The notes: generated by a model not told the origin, from the letters alone. A DNA stretch of 64,000 nt from Selenomonadales bacterium (GCA_029976065.1 JARKNV010000038.1:1-64000), one strand, 5' to 3'. Counted from the stretch's first letter, positions 34,176 to 42,669 are shown. Made by a program: numbers and translations.

Positions 34176-35141
34176 ATGCTGCCCCAAGGAGCCAATCTGC
34201 AGAAAATCCGTGACGGCAAACGGACCTACGCCGTCACGCCCCACCTGCCGGGCGGATTCGTCAAGCCGGAAACGCTGGAGAAATACACCCGCGTCGCCAG
34301 GGAATACGGCGGCACGCTCAAGCTGACATCGGCGCAGCGCATCATGATCACCGGTCTCAAAGCCGAAGACATCGACAACGTCTGGGCCGAACTCGGCATG
34401 CAGCCCGCCATGGGCTTCGCCAACTGCGTCCGTAGCGTCAAGGTTTGCCCCGGGATCGCCTTCTGCAAACGCGGCAAACAAGACAGCGTAAAGCTGGGCC
34501 TCGAACTCGACCGCCGCTACATCAAAAAAGAAATGCCCTCGCGGCTGAAGATGGGCGTCTCGGGCTGCCCCAACTCGTGCGCGGAGGCCATCATCAAGGA
34601 TATCGGCGTCATCGGCACCGACGACGGCTGGGACGTATACGTGGGCGGCAGCGCCGGCGCGCACCCCCGGCTGGGCGACAAGCTCGCCGCCGGCCTCGGC
34701 TACGACGACACCCTCAGGCTCATCGACACCGTCGTCGCCTACTACCGGGAGAACGCCGACATCGAGCGCATCGGCCAGTTCATCGACCGCATCGGCTTCG
34801 CCAAATTCTGTGCCGACGTCCTCGCCCGCTTCGCCGCCGCCGGGGAAGAAGCAATCCCCGCAGCGCCGGCCACCGAGCCGCCGGCCCCCACGGCCAAACT
34901 GCCGGGGAGCGACAGCGGCCTCAAGCCCGGCGACCCCATCACCGCCGGCAGCATCATCGCCGACATCATCAGGGTATACCCCGACACCATCCCGGTGCTG
35001 CGCGGCTTCGGCATGGGCTGCCTCGGCTGCCCGTCGGCCACCGGCGAGGCGCTCGAAAAAGCGGCCGGCATCCACGGCCTCAGCGCCTACGAACTCGTCC
35101 AAGAGTTGAACAAAGTTGCCATAAGGAGTGAAAGACAGTGA
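34176..35141 (+). CDS. Nitrite/sulfite reductase-like siroheme protein with DUF1858 domain
   Basis: The 321-residue protein has an N-terminal nitrite/sulfite reductase ferredoxin-like domain (TPHLPGGFVKPETLEKYTRV, LTSAQRIMITGL). It contains the siroheme/4Fe-4S motif split as CVRSVKVCPGIAFCK and MGVSGCPNSCAEA (about residues 86-140). After a Pro/Ala linker (about 230-250) comes a DUF1858 domain with MGCLGCPSAT (about 255-310). It has only one NIR/SIR half, so it is smaller than assimilatory enzymes and closer to small sulfite-reductase-type proteins of anaerobes. Likely cytoplasmic. AGGAGGAAGATCGCC precedes ATG. Confidence 0.82.
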   Translation: MLPQGANLQKIRDGKRTYAVTPHLPGGFVKPETLEKYTRVAREYGGTLKLTSAQRIMITGLKAEDIDNVWAELGMQPAMGFANCVRSVKVCPGIAFCKRGKQDSVKLGLELDRRYIKKEMPSRLKMGVSGCPNSCAEAIIKDIGVIGTDDGWDVYVGGSAGAHPRLGDKLAAGLGYDDTLRLIDTVVAYYRENADIERIGQFIDRIGFAKFCADVLARFAAAGEEAIPAAPATEPPAPTAKLPGSDSGLKPGDPITAGSIIADIIRVYPDTIPVLRGFGMGCLGCPSATGEALEKAAGIHGLSAYELVQELNKVAIRSERQ

Positions 35142-35809
35142 GCGCTTTCATCGGACCCATCCATTACTGGCTGTACGGGAAAATCCGCCTGGTCGTCGAG
35201 CGCGAAGACTTCCTGTTCGACCGTGCGGCCGCCATGTGCGGCCCCACCGCCGAAGAGCTGCGCGAGCAGGTTCGCCAGACCTACGGCCAGCCGCTGCCCG
35301 ACGCCGACCTCGGCGAGCTGATCGACCACGCCAACATCCACGGCTGGCTACAGCGGCAGATCAAAATCGCCGAAACCCGGGAAGCCGCCTTCATCGGCGA
35401 ACTGCTCGCCGCCTGCGGCGACGCCGCCGACAATCTCATCGCGCAGGCCTTCGCCGACCACGGCCGCCTCGCGGGTGAGCGGGCGCGGGCCCTGGGCAAG
35501 TACGACCTCACCGCCGCGCCCGGCATCCACACCGCCCTCAACGACCACTACCTGAACGGCATGCCGTGCGACCAGGCCGACAGCGTCGTCGCCGCCGCGG
35601 CCGACCGGGTCGCCTGGAAAACGGGCGCCTGCCTGCAGGAGCCGAACTGGCGGCGGGCCGGCGTCGACACCGGGACGATGACCCGCTTCACGCGGGCGTG
35701 GCTGGCGGGCTTCGTCGCCGGCGCCAACCCCGCGTTCGCCTACCGCGCCACGGCCGGCGGGCAGCCCGGCAGCGCCGCCACCCAGGAGATAGCGGCGGCA
35801 GCGGCGTAG
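35138..35809 (+). CDS. Uncharacterised protein co-translated with the siroheme reductase
   Basis: The 223-residue protein is not recognised. It starts in GTG 35138, overlapping the reductase stop by 4 bases (GTGA) with AAGGAG upstream, so translation is coupled. It is mainly helical, acidic in the first half, and has conserved-looking HYWLYGKIRLVVEREDFLFD, a single Cys in AAAMCGPTAEE, a CGDAAD segment and a later CLQEPNW. It ends in an Ala-rich tail. It lacks membrane spans and cluster motifs. A partner or maturation role for the reductase is inferred from coupling only. Confidence 0.7.
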   Translation: MSAFIGPIHYWLYGKIRLVVEREDFLFDRAAAMCGPTAEELREQVRQTYGQPLPDADLGELIDHANIHGWLQRQIKIAETREAAFIGELLAACGDAADNLIAQAFADHGRLAGERARALGKYDLTAAPGIHTALNDHYLNGMPCDQADSVVAAAADRVAWKTGACLQEPNWRRAGVDTGTMTRFTRAWLAGFVAGANPAFAYRATAGGQPGSAATQEIAAAAA

Positions 35810-35813
35810 CGGC

Positions 35814-36506
35814 TCACTCCGCCGCCTTTATCAGCCCTTCCAAATCCAGGATCTTGACGCTCGAACGGTAGAAATCCAGCAGACCTTCGTCGCGCATCCG
35901 CCCCAGCTCCCGCGACAGGGCGGTGCGGGACACGTTGAGGAAATCGGCCAGGTCGTCGCGTTTCAGCGGCATGACGAAGGTCAGCTTGCCGGTCAGCCGG
36001 TACATCTCGAGCAAATATTTGCCGATCTTGGCCCGCATGCTCCTCACGACCAGGTACTCCACCTTCCGGTTCAGCATCAGCGCCCTTTCCGACAGGATCT
36101 GCAGCATATTCATTATCATCTTCTGGTGGCCGCCGCAGACGGCCGAGCAGGTGCCGGTGATCTTATGCGGCGGCAAAAATACGACAGTGCACTCGCTGTA
36201 GGCCACTACCGACGCCGGCCAGATTTTCCGCGCCGCAAAGGCGACCATCTCCCCGAACATGTCGCCGGCCGCCAGCGACGTCAGCACCGACCGCACCCCG
36301 GCCACGTTCTCCTTCACCACCGCCGCCTCCCCGGCCGTCAAAATGCCCAGGCCGGTGAACGGCTCACCCTCGACGGTGATGAAACTGTTCTTGGCGTAAT
36401 TCGCCACCTTCGGCTGCAGACAGCCCATCATCGCCGCCAGCGTATCGGCCTCGATGCCGGCGAACAGCGCCGCACCGGCGAGGATTTCCAGCTTCTTGTT
36501 CTTCAC
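35814..36506 (-). CDS. Crp/Fnr-family transcriptional regulator (HcpR-like by context)
   Basis: The 230-residue protein has a cyclic-nucleotide-binding-like beta-barrel (LAAGDMFGEMVAF) and the Crp-type helix-turn-helix MPLKRDDLADFLNVSRTALS, RELGRMRDEGLLDF at the C-terminus. A TGTCSAVCGGH segment lies before the dimer helix and could bind a redox or haem ligand. GTG 36506 is favoured over 36515 because GGGGGTGG is then well placed. It is divergent from hcp and faces the siroheme operon. Crp/Fnr proteins next to hcp (HcpR) respond to nitric oxide in other anaerobes; that function is inferred here. Confidence 0.85.
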   Translation of the reverse strand: MKNKKLEILAGAALFAGIEADTLAAMMGCLQPKVANYAKNSFITVEGEPFTGLGILTAGEAAVVKENVAGVRSVLTSLAAGDMFGEMVAFAARKIWPASVVAYSECTVVFLPPHKITGTCSAVCGGHQKMIMNMLQILSERALMLNRKVEYLVVRSMRAKIGKYLLEMYRLTGKLTFVMPLKRDDLADFLNVSRTALSRELGRMRDEGLLDFYRSSVKILDLEGLIKAAE

Positions 36507-36526
36507 GGTCGCCACCCCCGTTGTTT

Positions 36527-36542
36527 GGTAGCCGTGGCTACC
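36527..36542. promoter_or_regulatory. Palindrome between the Crp/Fnr gene and hcp
   Basis: GGTAGCC-GT-GGCTACC is a perfect 7-bp inverted repeat around two bases in the divergent promoter region. It is a candidate operator for the adjacent regulator. Confidence 0.55.
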
Positions 36543-36556
36543 GATTTTACCTTAAT

Positions 36557-36569
36557 ATTGTAATACAAT
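36557..36569. promoter_or_regulatory. Second palindrome before hcp
   Basis: ATTGTA-A-TACAAT is a perfect 13-base palindrome, 15 bases from the first one and 77 bases before the hcp start, so it may overlap the promoter or act as an operator. Confidence 0.45.
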
Positions 36570-36645
36570 GAAGTTAGCAAAGACAAGCGCAATGAAGGGA
36601 ATTAACCCCGACAATAATCACCAAAACAAATGGAGGTATCGGCAA

Positions 36646-38211
36646 ATGAGCGAAATGTTTTGTTTCCAGTGTGAACAGACCGCCGGCGGCAAAGGCTGCA
36701 CCAAGGCGGGGGTATGCGGCAAGAAGCCCGAAGTGGCCAACAAGCAGGACGAACTGACCGGCGCCCTCGTCGGCCTGGCCCGCGCCGCGGCCGGCAAAGC
36801 CCCCGGCAAGGCGGCCGACAAACTCATGCTCCAGGGCCTGTTCGCCACCGTCACCAACGTCAACTTCGACCCCGCCCGCATCGACGAAATGACCGCCGCC
36901 GTCCGGGCGGAAAAAGCGAAACTAGACGCCGCCGCCCAGGATTTCCCCGCCGCCGAGCTGTGGGCCGGCAACGAGGACATCGTCTCCCTCCGCTCCACCC
37001 TGCTCCTCGGTCTGCGCGGCATGGCCGCCTACGCCTGGCACGCCTCCATCCTCGGCAAGGAAAGCGCCGAAGTGACCGCCTGGTTCTACAAAGGGATGAA
37101 GGCGCTCGGCGAGGACCACAGCGCCGAGGAATGGCTCGGCCTGCTGATGGAATTCGGCCAGGCCAACCTCAAATGCATGGCCCTCCTCGACGAGGCCAAC
37201 ACCTCCGCCTACGGCCATCCCGTCCCGACCACCGTGCCCACCCTCGTCGAAAAAGGCCCCTTCATCGTCATCACCGGCCACGACCTCCACGACCTCAAAC
37301 AGCTGCTCGAGCAGACAGCCGGCAAAGGCATCAACATCTACACCCACGGCGAAATGCTCCCCGCCCACGCCTATCCCGAGCTGAAAAAATATCCCCAGCT
37401 CAAGGGCAACTTCGGCACCGCCTGGCAAAATCAGCAGAAGGAATTCGACAACATCCCCGGCCCCATCCTCTTCACGACCAACTGCCTGATGCCGCCGCGC
37501 CCCTCCTACGCCGACCGCGTGTTCACCACCGACGTCGTCGGCTACCCCGAGCTTAAACATATCGCCGAGCAGGGCGGCAAAAAGGACTTCGCCCCCGTCA
37601 TCGCCAAGGCCCTCGAACTGGGCGGCTACAAGGAAGATCAGCACTTCACCGGCATCAACGGCGGCACCAAGCTCGTCACCGGGTTCGCCCGCAACACCGT
37701 CATGGGCGTCGCCGGCACCGTCATCGACGCCGTCAAAGCCGGGGCCATCAAGCACTTCTTCCTCGTCGGCGGCTGCGACGGCGCCAAACCCGGCCGCAAC
37801 TACTACACCCGCTTCGTCCAGCAGACCCCCAAGGACACCGTCGTCCTCACCCTGGCCTGCGGCAAATACCGCTTCAACGACCTCGACCTCGGCGAAATCG
37901 GCGGCATCCCCCGCATCCTCGACATGGGGCAGTGCAACGACGCCTACTCCGCCATCCAGGTCGCCGTGGCCCTCGCCGGCGCCTTCGAATGCGGCGTCAA
38001 CGACCTGCCGCTCACCCTGGTGCTGTCCTGGTACGAGCAGAAAGCGGTCTGCATCCTCCTCACCCTCCTGGCCCTCGGCATCAAGAACATCTACATCGGG
38101 CCGTCCCTGCCGGCCTTCCTGTCCGGCAACGTCCTGAAGATCCTGGTGGAGAAATTCGACCTCCACCCGATAACCACCCCCGAAGAAGACCTGAAAGCCA
38201 TCCTCGGCTGA
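36646..38211 (+). CDS. hcp: Hydroxylamine reductase / hybrid-cluster protein Hcp, class I
   Basis: The 521-residue protein begins CFQCEQTAGG with the N-terminal cluster spacing C-x2-C-x8-C-x5-C (residues 6-24), typical of strict-anaerobe class I Hcp. Hybrid-cluster residues are visible in ITGHDLHDL, FTTNCLMPP, GGCDGAKPGRNYY and LACGKYRFN. Hcp reduces nitric oxide or hydroxylamine and protects from nitrosative stress. ATG 36646 is used because GGAGG lies 10 bases upstream and the cysteine motif starts right after; an earlier in-frame ATG (36568) overlaps a palindrome. It is divergent from the Crp/Fnr gene. Confidence 0.95.
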   Translation: MSEMFCFQCEQTAGGKGCTKAGVCGKKPEVANKQDELTGALVGLARAAAGKAPGKAADKLMLQGLFATVTNVNFDPARIDEMTAAVRAEKAKLDAAAQDFPAAELWAGNEDIVSLRSTLLLGLRGMAAYAWHASILGKESAEVTAWFYKGMKALGEDHSAEEWLGLLMEFGQANLKCMALLDEANTSAYGHPVPTTVPTLVEKGPFIVITGHDLHDLKQLLEQTAGKGINIYTHGEMLPAHAYPELKKYPQLKGNFGTAWQNQQKEFDNIPGPILFTTNCLMPPRPSYADRVFTTDVVGYPELKHIAEQGGKKDFAPVIAKALELGGYKEDQHFTGINGGTKLVTGFARNTVMGVAGTVIDAVKAGAIKHFFLVGGCDGAKPGRNYYTRFVQQTPKDTVVLTLACGKYRFNDLDLGEIGGIPRILDMGQCNDAYSAIQVAVALAGAFECGVNDLPLTLVLSWYEQKAVCILLTLLALGIKNIYIGPSLPAFLSGNVLKILVEKFDLHPITTPEEDLKAILG

Positions 38212-38222
38212 TAAACTCAACA

Positions 38223-38268
38223 GCAAGCGGAAATACCCGGACGCAAGCGTTCGGGTATTTCCGCTTGC
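38223..38268. repeat. Near-perfect 46-base hairpin downstream of hcp
   Basis: GCAAGCGGAAATACCCG (38223-38239) pairs with CGGGTATTTCCGCTTGC (38252-38268), and ACGC pairs with GCGT inside, so almost the whole element folds back with an AA tip. No T-run follows on either strand, so it is not a standard terminator; it may block read-through or stabilise the hcp mRNA. Confidence 0.7.
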
Positions 38269-38292
38269 AAAAAGCGAAAGGCAGGTAAGGCA

Positions 38293-38727
38293 ATGACCCT
38301 CTATACCATCGGTTCCGGGCAGAAGACGGCCCGCGATTTCTTCACCCTCCTGCGGAACAACGGCGTCAGGCTGGTCATCGACATTCGCCTCGCCAACACC
38401 TCCCAACTGGCCGGGTTCACCAAAAAAGCCGACCTGGAATACTTCCTCGGCGCGGTCGCCGGCATAGAATACCGCCACATGCCCGAATTCGCGCCCACCG
38501 AAGAGCTCATGACCGGCTACAAGACGAAAAAGCTGAGCTGGTCCGAGTACGAAAGCGAATACGCCCGACTCCTCGCCGAGCGCCAGGCCCTGGCCGGCGT
38601 CAGCGCCGGCATGTTCGCCGACGCCTGCCTGCTGTGCAGCGAACCCTCCGCCGGCAAGTGCCACCGCCGGCTGCTGGCCGAATACCTGGCCGCCAGGATT
38701 CCCGGGCTGGAAATCGTCCACCTGTAG
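38293..38727 (+). CDS. DUF488 family protein
   Basis: The 144-residue protein has the DUF488 start (LYTIGSGQKTARDFFTLLRN), the VIDIRLANTSQLAGF strand and the C-terminal CLLCSEPSAGKCHRRLLAEY motif that defines the family. The function is unknown. AGGTAAGG precedes ATG 38293. Confidence 0.88.
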   Translation: MTLYTIGSGQKTARDFFTLLRNNGVRLVIDIRLANTSQLAGFTKKADLEYFLGAVAGIEYRHMPEFAPTEELMTGYKTKKLSWSEYESEYARLLAERQALAGVSAGMFADACLLCSEPSAGKCHRRLLAEYLAARIPGLEIVHL

Positions 38728-38746
38728 CAGCGGGCCCCGTCCGTTG

Positions 38747-38755
38747 TGGTATAAT
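38747..38755 (+). promoter_or_regulatory. Extended -10 promoter of the racemase-family gene
   Basis: TGGTATAAT has a perfect -10 with a TGn extension and no clear -35. Transcription would start about 30 bases before the gene at 38796. Confidence 0.6.
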
Positions 38756-38795
38756 TAAGGCAATAAAAATACCGGCGCCACGCGGAGGTGCGACA

Positions 38796-39488
38796 ATGAA
38801 AAAAAGCGGACTGGTAGGCGGGATCGGCCCGGCCTCCACCCTCGACTACTACAAGGGAATCCTCGACGGCTACCGGGCGAGGACAGGCGGCGAAGACTAC
38901 CCGCCCCTCATCATTGACAGCCTCAACCTCGCCGAAATGTACTCCCTCGCCGAGCGCAAAGCATGGCCCGAATTCACCGGCCGCCTGGCCGGCTCGGTCA
39001 AGAACCTGGCGGCCGGCGGGGCCGAATTCGCCGCCATGGCGGCCAACACCGCCCACATCGTCTTCGACGCCGTCGCCGCCCGGTCGCCCATCCCCCTCAT
39101 CAGCATCGTCGAAGAAACGTGCAAATACGCGCGGGCGAAGGGCTGCCGTAGCGTAGTCATTTTCGGCACCGCCTTCACGATGAGCAGCGGGCTGTACGCG
39201 GACGCCTTCGCCAAACACGGCATCGCCGCCTTCGTCCCCGACGACGACGGGCAGAAGGCCATCCACAACATCATTTTCCCTCATCTCCAGGACGGCATCG
39301 TCCTGCCGGAGGAAAAAGAAATAGTGCTGTCGCTTGCCAGGCGGCTGATCGCCGCCCACCGGGCCGACGCCCTCATCCTCGGCTGCACCGAGCTGCCGCT
39401 CATCATCAAGGACGGCGACCTCGACACCCTCATCCTCGACACCACGCAAATCCACATCGACGCCATCCTCGACCGCATCCTCGCCTAG
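38796..39488 (+). CDS. Aspartate/glutamate racemase family protein lacking the first catalytic cysteine
   Basis: The 230-residue protein shows the family start GLVGGIGPASTLDYYKGI, the middle motif MAANTAHIVFD and the C-terminal LILGCTELPLIIKDG. Classical aspartate racemases have a cysteine before NTxH (PCNTAH); here the position is alanine, while the second cysteine (GCTE) is kept. It may act on one enantiomer by another residue or may not racemise at all. GGAGGTG precedes ATG 38796; longer in-frame starts would overlap the DUF488 gene. Confidence 0.8.
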   Translation: MKKSGLVGGIGPASTLDYYKGILDGYRARTGGEDYPPLIIDSLNLAEMYSLAERKAWPEFTGRLAGSVKNLAAGGAEFAAMAANTAHIVFDAVAARSPIPLISIVEETCKYARAKGCRSVVIFGTAFTMSSGLYADAFAKHGIAAFVPDDDGQKAIHNIIFPHLQDGIVLPEEKEIVLSLARRLIAAHRADALILGCTELPLIIKDGDLDTLILDTTQIHIDAILDRILA

Positions 39489-39619
39489 GGCGCTTCCGGA
39501 AAAAATTTTTCCGGGAAACTTCCTCCCCAAAGTATGGAAAATTCGGCCGGGAATGGGTATAATGAAGCAAAAGGCTGATTAAGCCGACCACCTTCCGCCG
39601 GGGCGGCGGACCTGTCAAC

Positions 39620-39722
39620 TCGATATCGGCTGGGGGAGCCGGAGGAGCCGGCTGAGAAATAGGCCCGATCGCCTATGACCCTTTGACCTGATCTGGGTAA
39701 TGCCAGCGTAGGGATAGCGGCG
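39620..39722 (+). promoter_or_regulatory. TPP riboswitch (THI element)
   Basis: The conserved TPP aptamer parts appear in order: GGGGGAGCC, GGCTGAGA, then ACCCTTTGACCTGATCTGG and GTAATGCCAGCGTAGGGA. Outer strands TATCGGC and GATAGCGG close the element. It controls thiM-thiW by thiamine pyrophosphate, with a terminator at 39740-39767 as expression platform. Confidence 0.95.
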
Positions 39723-39739
39723 GAAGTTTCGATTTTCGG

Positions 39740-39767
39740 GGCGCATCCTTACAGGGAGCGCCTTTTT
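39740..39767 (+). terminator. Expression-platform terminator of the TPP riboswitch
   Basis: GGCGC (39740-39744) pairs with GCGCC (39758-39762), followed by five T's, 69 bases before thiM. Ligand binding is expected to favour this hairpin and stop transcription. Confidence 0.75.
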
Positions 39768-39835
39768 GGTTGCGGCCTCCGTCCGCCCCGCGCCGTTTTC
39801 CCGCTTTTCCATCTCGTTTGCAGGGAGGTAACCCC

Positions 39836-40642
39836 ATGGAGCTTCCGCAGGAAATCGTCCAAACCATCACCGCCGTCCAGGCGAAACGACCTCTGGTCCA
39901 CCACCTGACCAACTACGTCACCGCCAACGACAGCGCCAACATCACCCTGGCGTTCGGCGCCTCCCCCGTCATGGCCGCCGACCCCGGCGAGGCCACCGAC
40001 ATGGTCGCCCGCGCCGCCGCCCTGGTGCTCAATATCGGCACCCTCAGCGCCGCCGCCGTCGACACCATGATCGCCGCCGCCAAGCGGGCCGGCGAACTGG
40101 GCATTCCCGTCGTCTTCGACCCGGTGGGAGCGGGCGCCACGCCGGCGCGAACCGCCGCCGCCGGCCGCATCATCGGCGAGACGCGCCTCGCCGTAATCAG
40201 GGGCAACGCCGCGGAAATCAAAGCGGTCGCCGGCCTCAGGGCCGACATCAGAGGCGTCGACTCCGCCGCCGACGAAAGTGACGGCGAAACGGTCGCCGCC
40301 GGCCTTGCCGCCAAGCTCGGCTGCGTCGTCGCCCTCACCGGCCAAACCGACATCGTCGCCGGCGGCGGCCGCGTCTGCCGCATCGCCAACGGCCACCCCT
40401 GGCTGGCCCGCGTCACCGGCACCGGCTGCATGGCCACCTCGCTCATCGGCTGCTGCCTGGGAACGGACGCCGACCCGTTCGTCGCCGCCGCCGCCGGCCT
40501 CACCGTCATAGGCGTCGCCGGCGAACTCGCCCGCCAGTCCCTGCGTCCCGAGGACGGCATCGGCACCTTTCGCGTCCGTCTCTTCGACGCCGTATTCAAT
40601 ATGACGCCCGCCCTTGTGCTCCGCTACGCCAAAATCAGCTGA
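39836..40642 (+). CDS. thiM: Hydroxyethylthiazole kinase ThiM
   Basis: The 268-residue protein has the ThiM motifs: RPLVHHLTNYVTANDSANIT, ASPVMA, VLNIGTLS, PVVFDPVGAGATPART, VIRGNAAEIKAVAG, and the C-terminal VTGTGCMATSLIGCCLG with the catalytic cysteine. It phosphorylates the thiazole alcohol for thiamine salvage. GGGAGGT precedes ATG 39836; the TPP riboswitch and thiW confirm the role. Confidence 0.95.
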   Translation: MELPQEIVQTITAVQAKRPLVHHLTNYVTANDSANITLAFGASPVMAADPGEATDMVARAAALVLNIGTLSAAAVDTMIAAAKRAGELGIPVVFDPVGAGATPARTAAAGRIIGETRLAVIRGNAAEIKAVAGLRADIRGVDSAADESDGETVAAGLAAKLGCVVALTGQTDIVAGGGRVCRIANGHPWLARVTGTGCMATSLIGCCLGTDADPFVAAAAGLTVIGVAGELARQSLRPEDGIGTFRVRLFDAVFNMTPALVLRYAKIS

Positions 40643-40663
40643 CACTGCCTGGGAGGAATAACC

Positions 40664-41158
40664 GTGGACACAAGAAAAATGACCTTCACCGCCCTGTTCG
40701 TAGCCCTCGGAGTGCTTACCGCCCAACTCGTCTACATCCCCGTCGGCGTCGCCAAATGCTTTCCCGTCCAAAGCGCCATCAACATCCTGCTCGCCGTCCT
40801 GCTCGGCACGCGGTACTCGGTCAACGCCGCCTTCGCCACCTCGCTGCTCCGCAACTTTCTCGGCACAGGCACCCTGCTCGCCTTCCCCGGCAGCATGATC
40901 GGCGCCGCCCTCGCCGGCGTCCTCTACCGGCGGACGCAGAACATCTTCTGGGCGGCCGCCGGCGAACTCATCGGCACCGGCCTTCTCGGCGCCCTGGCCG
41001 CCTTTCCCGTCGCCAGGTACCTCATCGGCTCCAAGGCCGGCGCCCTGTTCTTCGTCGGCCCCTTCGCCCTCAGCGCCGCCGGCGGGGCGGTCATCGCCTG
41101 CCTGCTCTACTACACGCCGGTGATCGGCTTAATCCGCGAATGGCTCAAAACCAGATAA
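40664..41158 (+). CDS. thiW: ThiW, ECF transporter S component for thiazole precursor
   Basis: The 164-residue membrane protein has about five or six spans and the ThiW-type start KMTFTALFVALGVLTAQLVY, IPVGVAKCFP. It is the substrate-specific unit of an energy-coupling-factor transporter; ATPase and EcfT units are not in this window. GTG 40664 follows GGGAGGAATAACC, 21 bases after thiM, so both depend on the same riboswitch. Confidence 0.9.
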   Translation: MDTRKMTFTALFVALGVLTAQLVYIPVGVAKCFPVQSAINILLAVLLGTRYSVNAAFATSLLRNFLGTGTLLAFPGSMIGAALAGVLYRRTQNIFWAAAGELIGTGLLGALAAFPVARYLIGSKAGALFFVGPFALSAAGGAVIACLLYYTPVIGLIREWLKTR

Positions 41159-41171
41159 CGGCAAATAACGA

Positions 41172-41207
41172 ACAAGGCCCCAGGGACAATCCCGGGGGCC
41201 TTGTTTG
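41172..41207 (+). terminator. Terminator of the thiM-thiW operon
   Basis: ACAAGGCCCC (41172-41181) pairs with GGGGCCTTGT (41195-41204), with further pairing inside, followed by TTTG. Confidence 0.75.
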
Positions 41208-41313
41208 TCGCTTATTCCCATGAGAAAGGCGGCGGCGAAACGTCCATACTAATAAGCGGATAAACGCAGGACGGAGGTGGGAACGTTGCCGTCAGCAATT
41301 GCCGCGACCGGCC

Positions 41314-42669
41314 ATGGATGACCGCAGCAGCCTCGGGCGAAAAAACATCGGCACCCTCATCTGGGACTTCTCCGTGCCGGCCATCACCGGCATGCTCGTC
41401 AACGCCCTCTACAACATCGTCGACAGCATCTTCGTCGGCCACGGGGTGGGGGCCATCGGCCTGGCGGCCGTGACCATCGCCTTCCCGATAATGATCGTCC
41501 TCATGGGCTTCGGCATGCTCGTCGGCATCGGCGCAACCACCCTCGTCTCCATCCGCATCGGCCAGAAGCGGCTCAGCGACGCCGAGAAAATTCTCGGCAA
41601 CGCCTTCGTCCTCGGCCTGACCTTCGCTATCAGCCTCTCGGCCATCCTCCTCGCCTTCCTCGATCCCCTTCTCGTGGCCCTCGGCGCGGAAGAAGCCATC
41701 CTTCCCTACGCCCGGGACTTCACCAACCTCATCCTCTGCGGCAGCGTCTTCATGTTCACCGGCTTCGGGCTCAACAACATCATCCGCGCCGAAGGCAGCC
41801 CCCGGCTGGCGATGATGACCATGATCATCTCCGCGCTCATCAACACGGCCCTCAATCCCCTGTTCATCTTCGGCCTCGGCCTCGGCATCAAAGGCTCGGC
41901 TCTGGCCACCGTCATATCCCAGGCCGTATCCGCCGTCTGGGTCGTCGCCCACTTCCGCAGCCGGCGGAGCTTTCTCAAACTGCGCCGCGCCAATATGGTC
42001 CCCGACCGGCATATTGTCGCGAGAATCGTCGTCATGGGCTCCTCGGCCTTCTTTATGCAGGTCGCCGCCAGCATCGTCGCCGGCCTGTTCAACAACATCC
42101 TCATCGTCTACGGCGGCCAGACGGCCGTCGCCGCTATGGGCATAATCAGCCGCGTCTCCATGCTCACCCTCATGCCGGTCTTCGGCATCAGCCAGGGAAC
42201 CCAGCCGGTCATCGGCTACAACTACGGGGCGAAAAACTACGGCCGGGTCAAGGAAGCGGTCGTCAAAGGCAGCCTCGCCGCCACCGTTGTCTCGGTCATA
42301 GGCTTCATCATCATCGAACTCTTCGACGCCCACATCATTCGCCTGTTCAGCTCCGAAAGCGACCTCATCGCCCTCGGCGCCGCCGGCCTGAAAATCTTTA
42401 TGGCCATGCTCCCCATCATCGGCTTCCAGGTTATCGGCTCGAGCTTCTTCCAGGCCATCGGCAAACCTATGCACTCCCTGATTCTCAGTATGTCGCGCCA
42501 ATTGCTCATCCTCATCCCGGTGCTGCTCATCCTGCCCCGCTACATCGGCCTTCAGGGAGTATGGCTCGCCGGGCCGCTGGCCGACTTCGGCTCTACGCTA
42601 CTCACCGCCGCCCTCGTCATCCACCAGCTCAAAAAGCTGACAAGCATCGAAGAAGAAATTCAGCCCTAG
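41314..42669 (+). CDS. MATE-family multidrug/organic cation efflux transporter
   Basis: The 451-residue protein has 12 predicted membrane spans in two halves and MATE signatures: PAITGMLVNALYNIVDSIFV, GHGVGAIGLAAVTIAFPI, and in the second half GISQGTQPVIGYNYGAKNY. The start is uncertain: ATG 41314 fits the family N-terminus, but the nearest strong site (GGAGGTG) lies over 25 bases upstream, and an in-frame TTG 41299 is an alternative. It likely exports drugs or metabolites using a sodium or proton gradient. Confidence 0.88.
   Translation: MDDRSSLGRKNIGTLIWDFSVPAITGMLVNALYNIVDSIFVGHGVGAIGLAAVTIAFPIMIVLMGFGMLVGIGATTLVSIRIGQKRLSDAEKILGNAFVLGLTFAISLSAILLAFLDPLLVALGAEEAILPYARDFTNLILCGSVFMFTGFGLNNIIRAEGSPRLAMMTMIISALINTALNPLFIFGLGLGIKGSALATVISQAVSAVWVVAHFRSRRSFLKLRRANMVPDRHIVARIVVMGSSAFFMQVAASIVAGLFNNILIVYGGQTAVAAMGIISRVSMLTLMPVFGISQGTQPVIGYNYGAKNYGRVKEAVVKGSLAATVVSVIGFIIIELFDAHIIRLFSSESDLIALGAAGLKIFMAMLPIIGFQVIGSSFFQAIGKPMHSLILSMSRQLLILIPVLLILPRYIGLQGVWLAGPLADFGSTLLTAALVIHQLKKLTSIEEEIQP

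Noticed and set aside
36922-38721. 599-residue antisense frame over hcp and the DUF488 gene
   Set aside because: It spans two unrelated genes and an intergenic hairpin and has no recognisable protein features.
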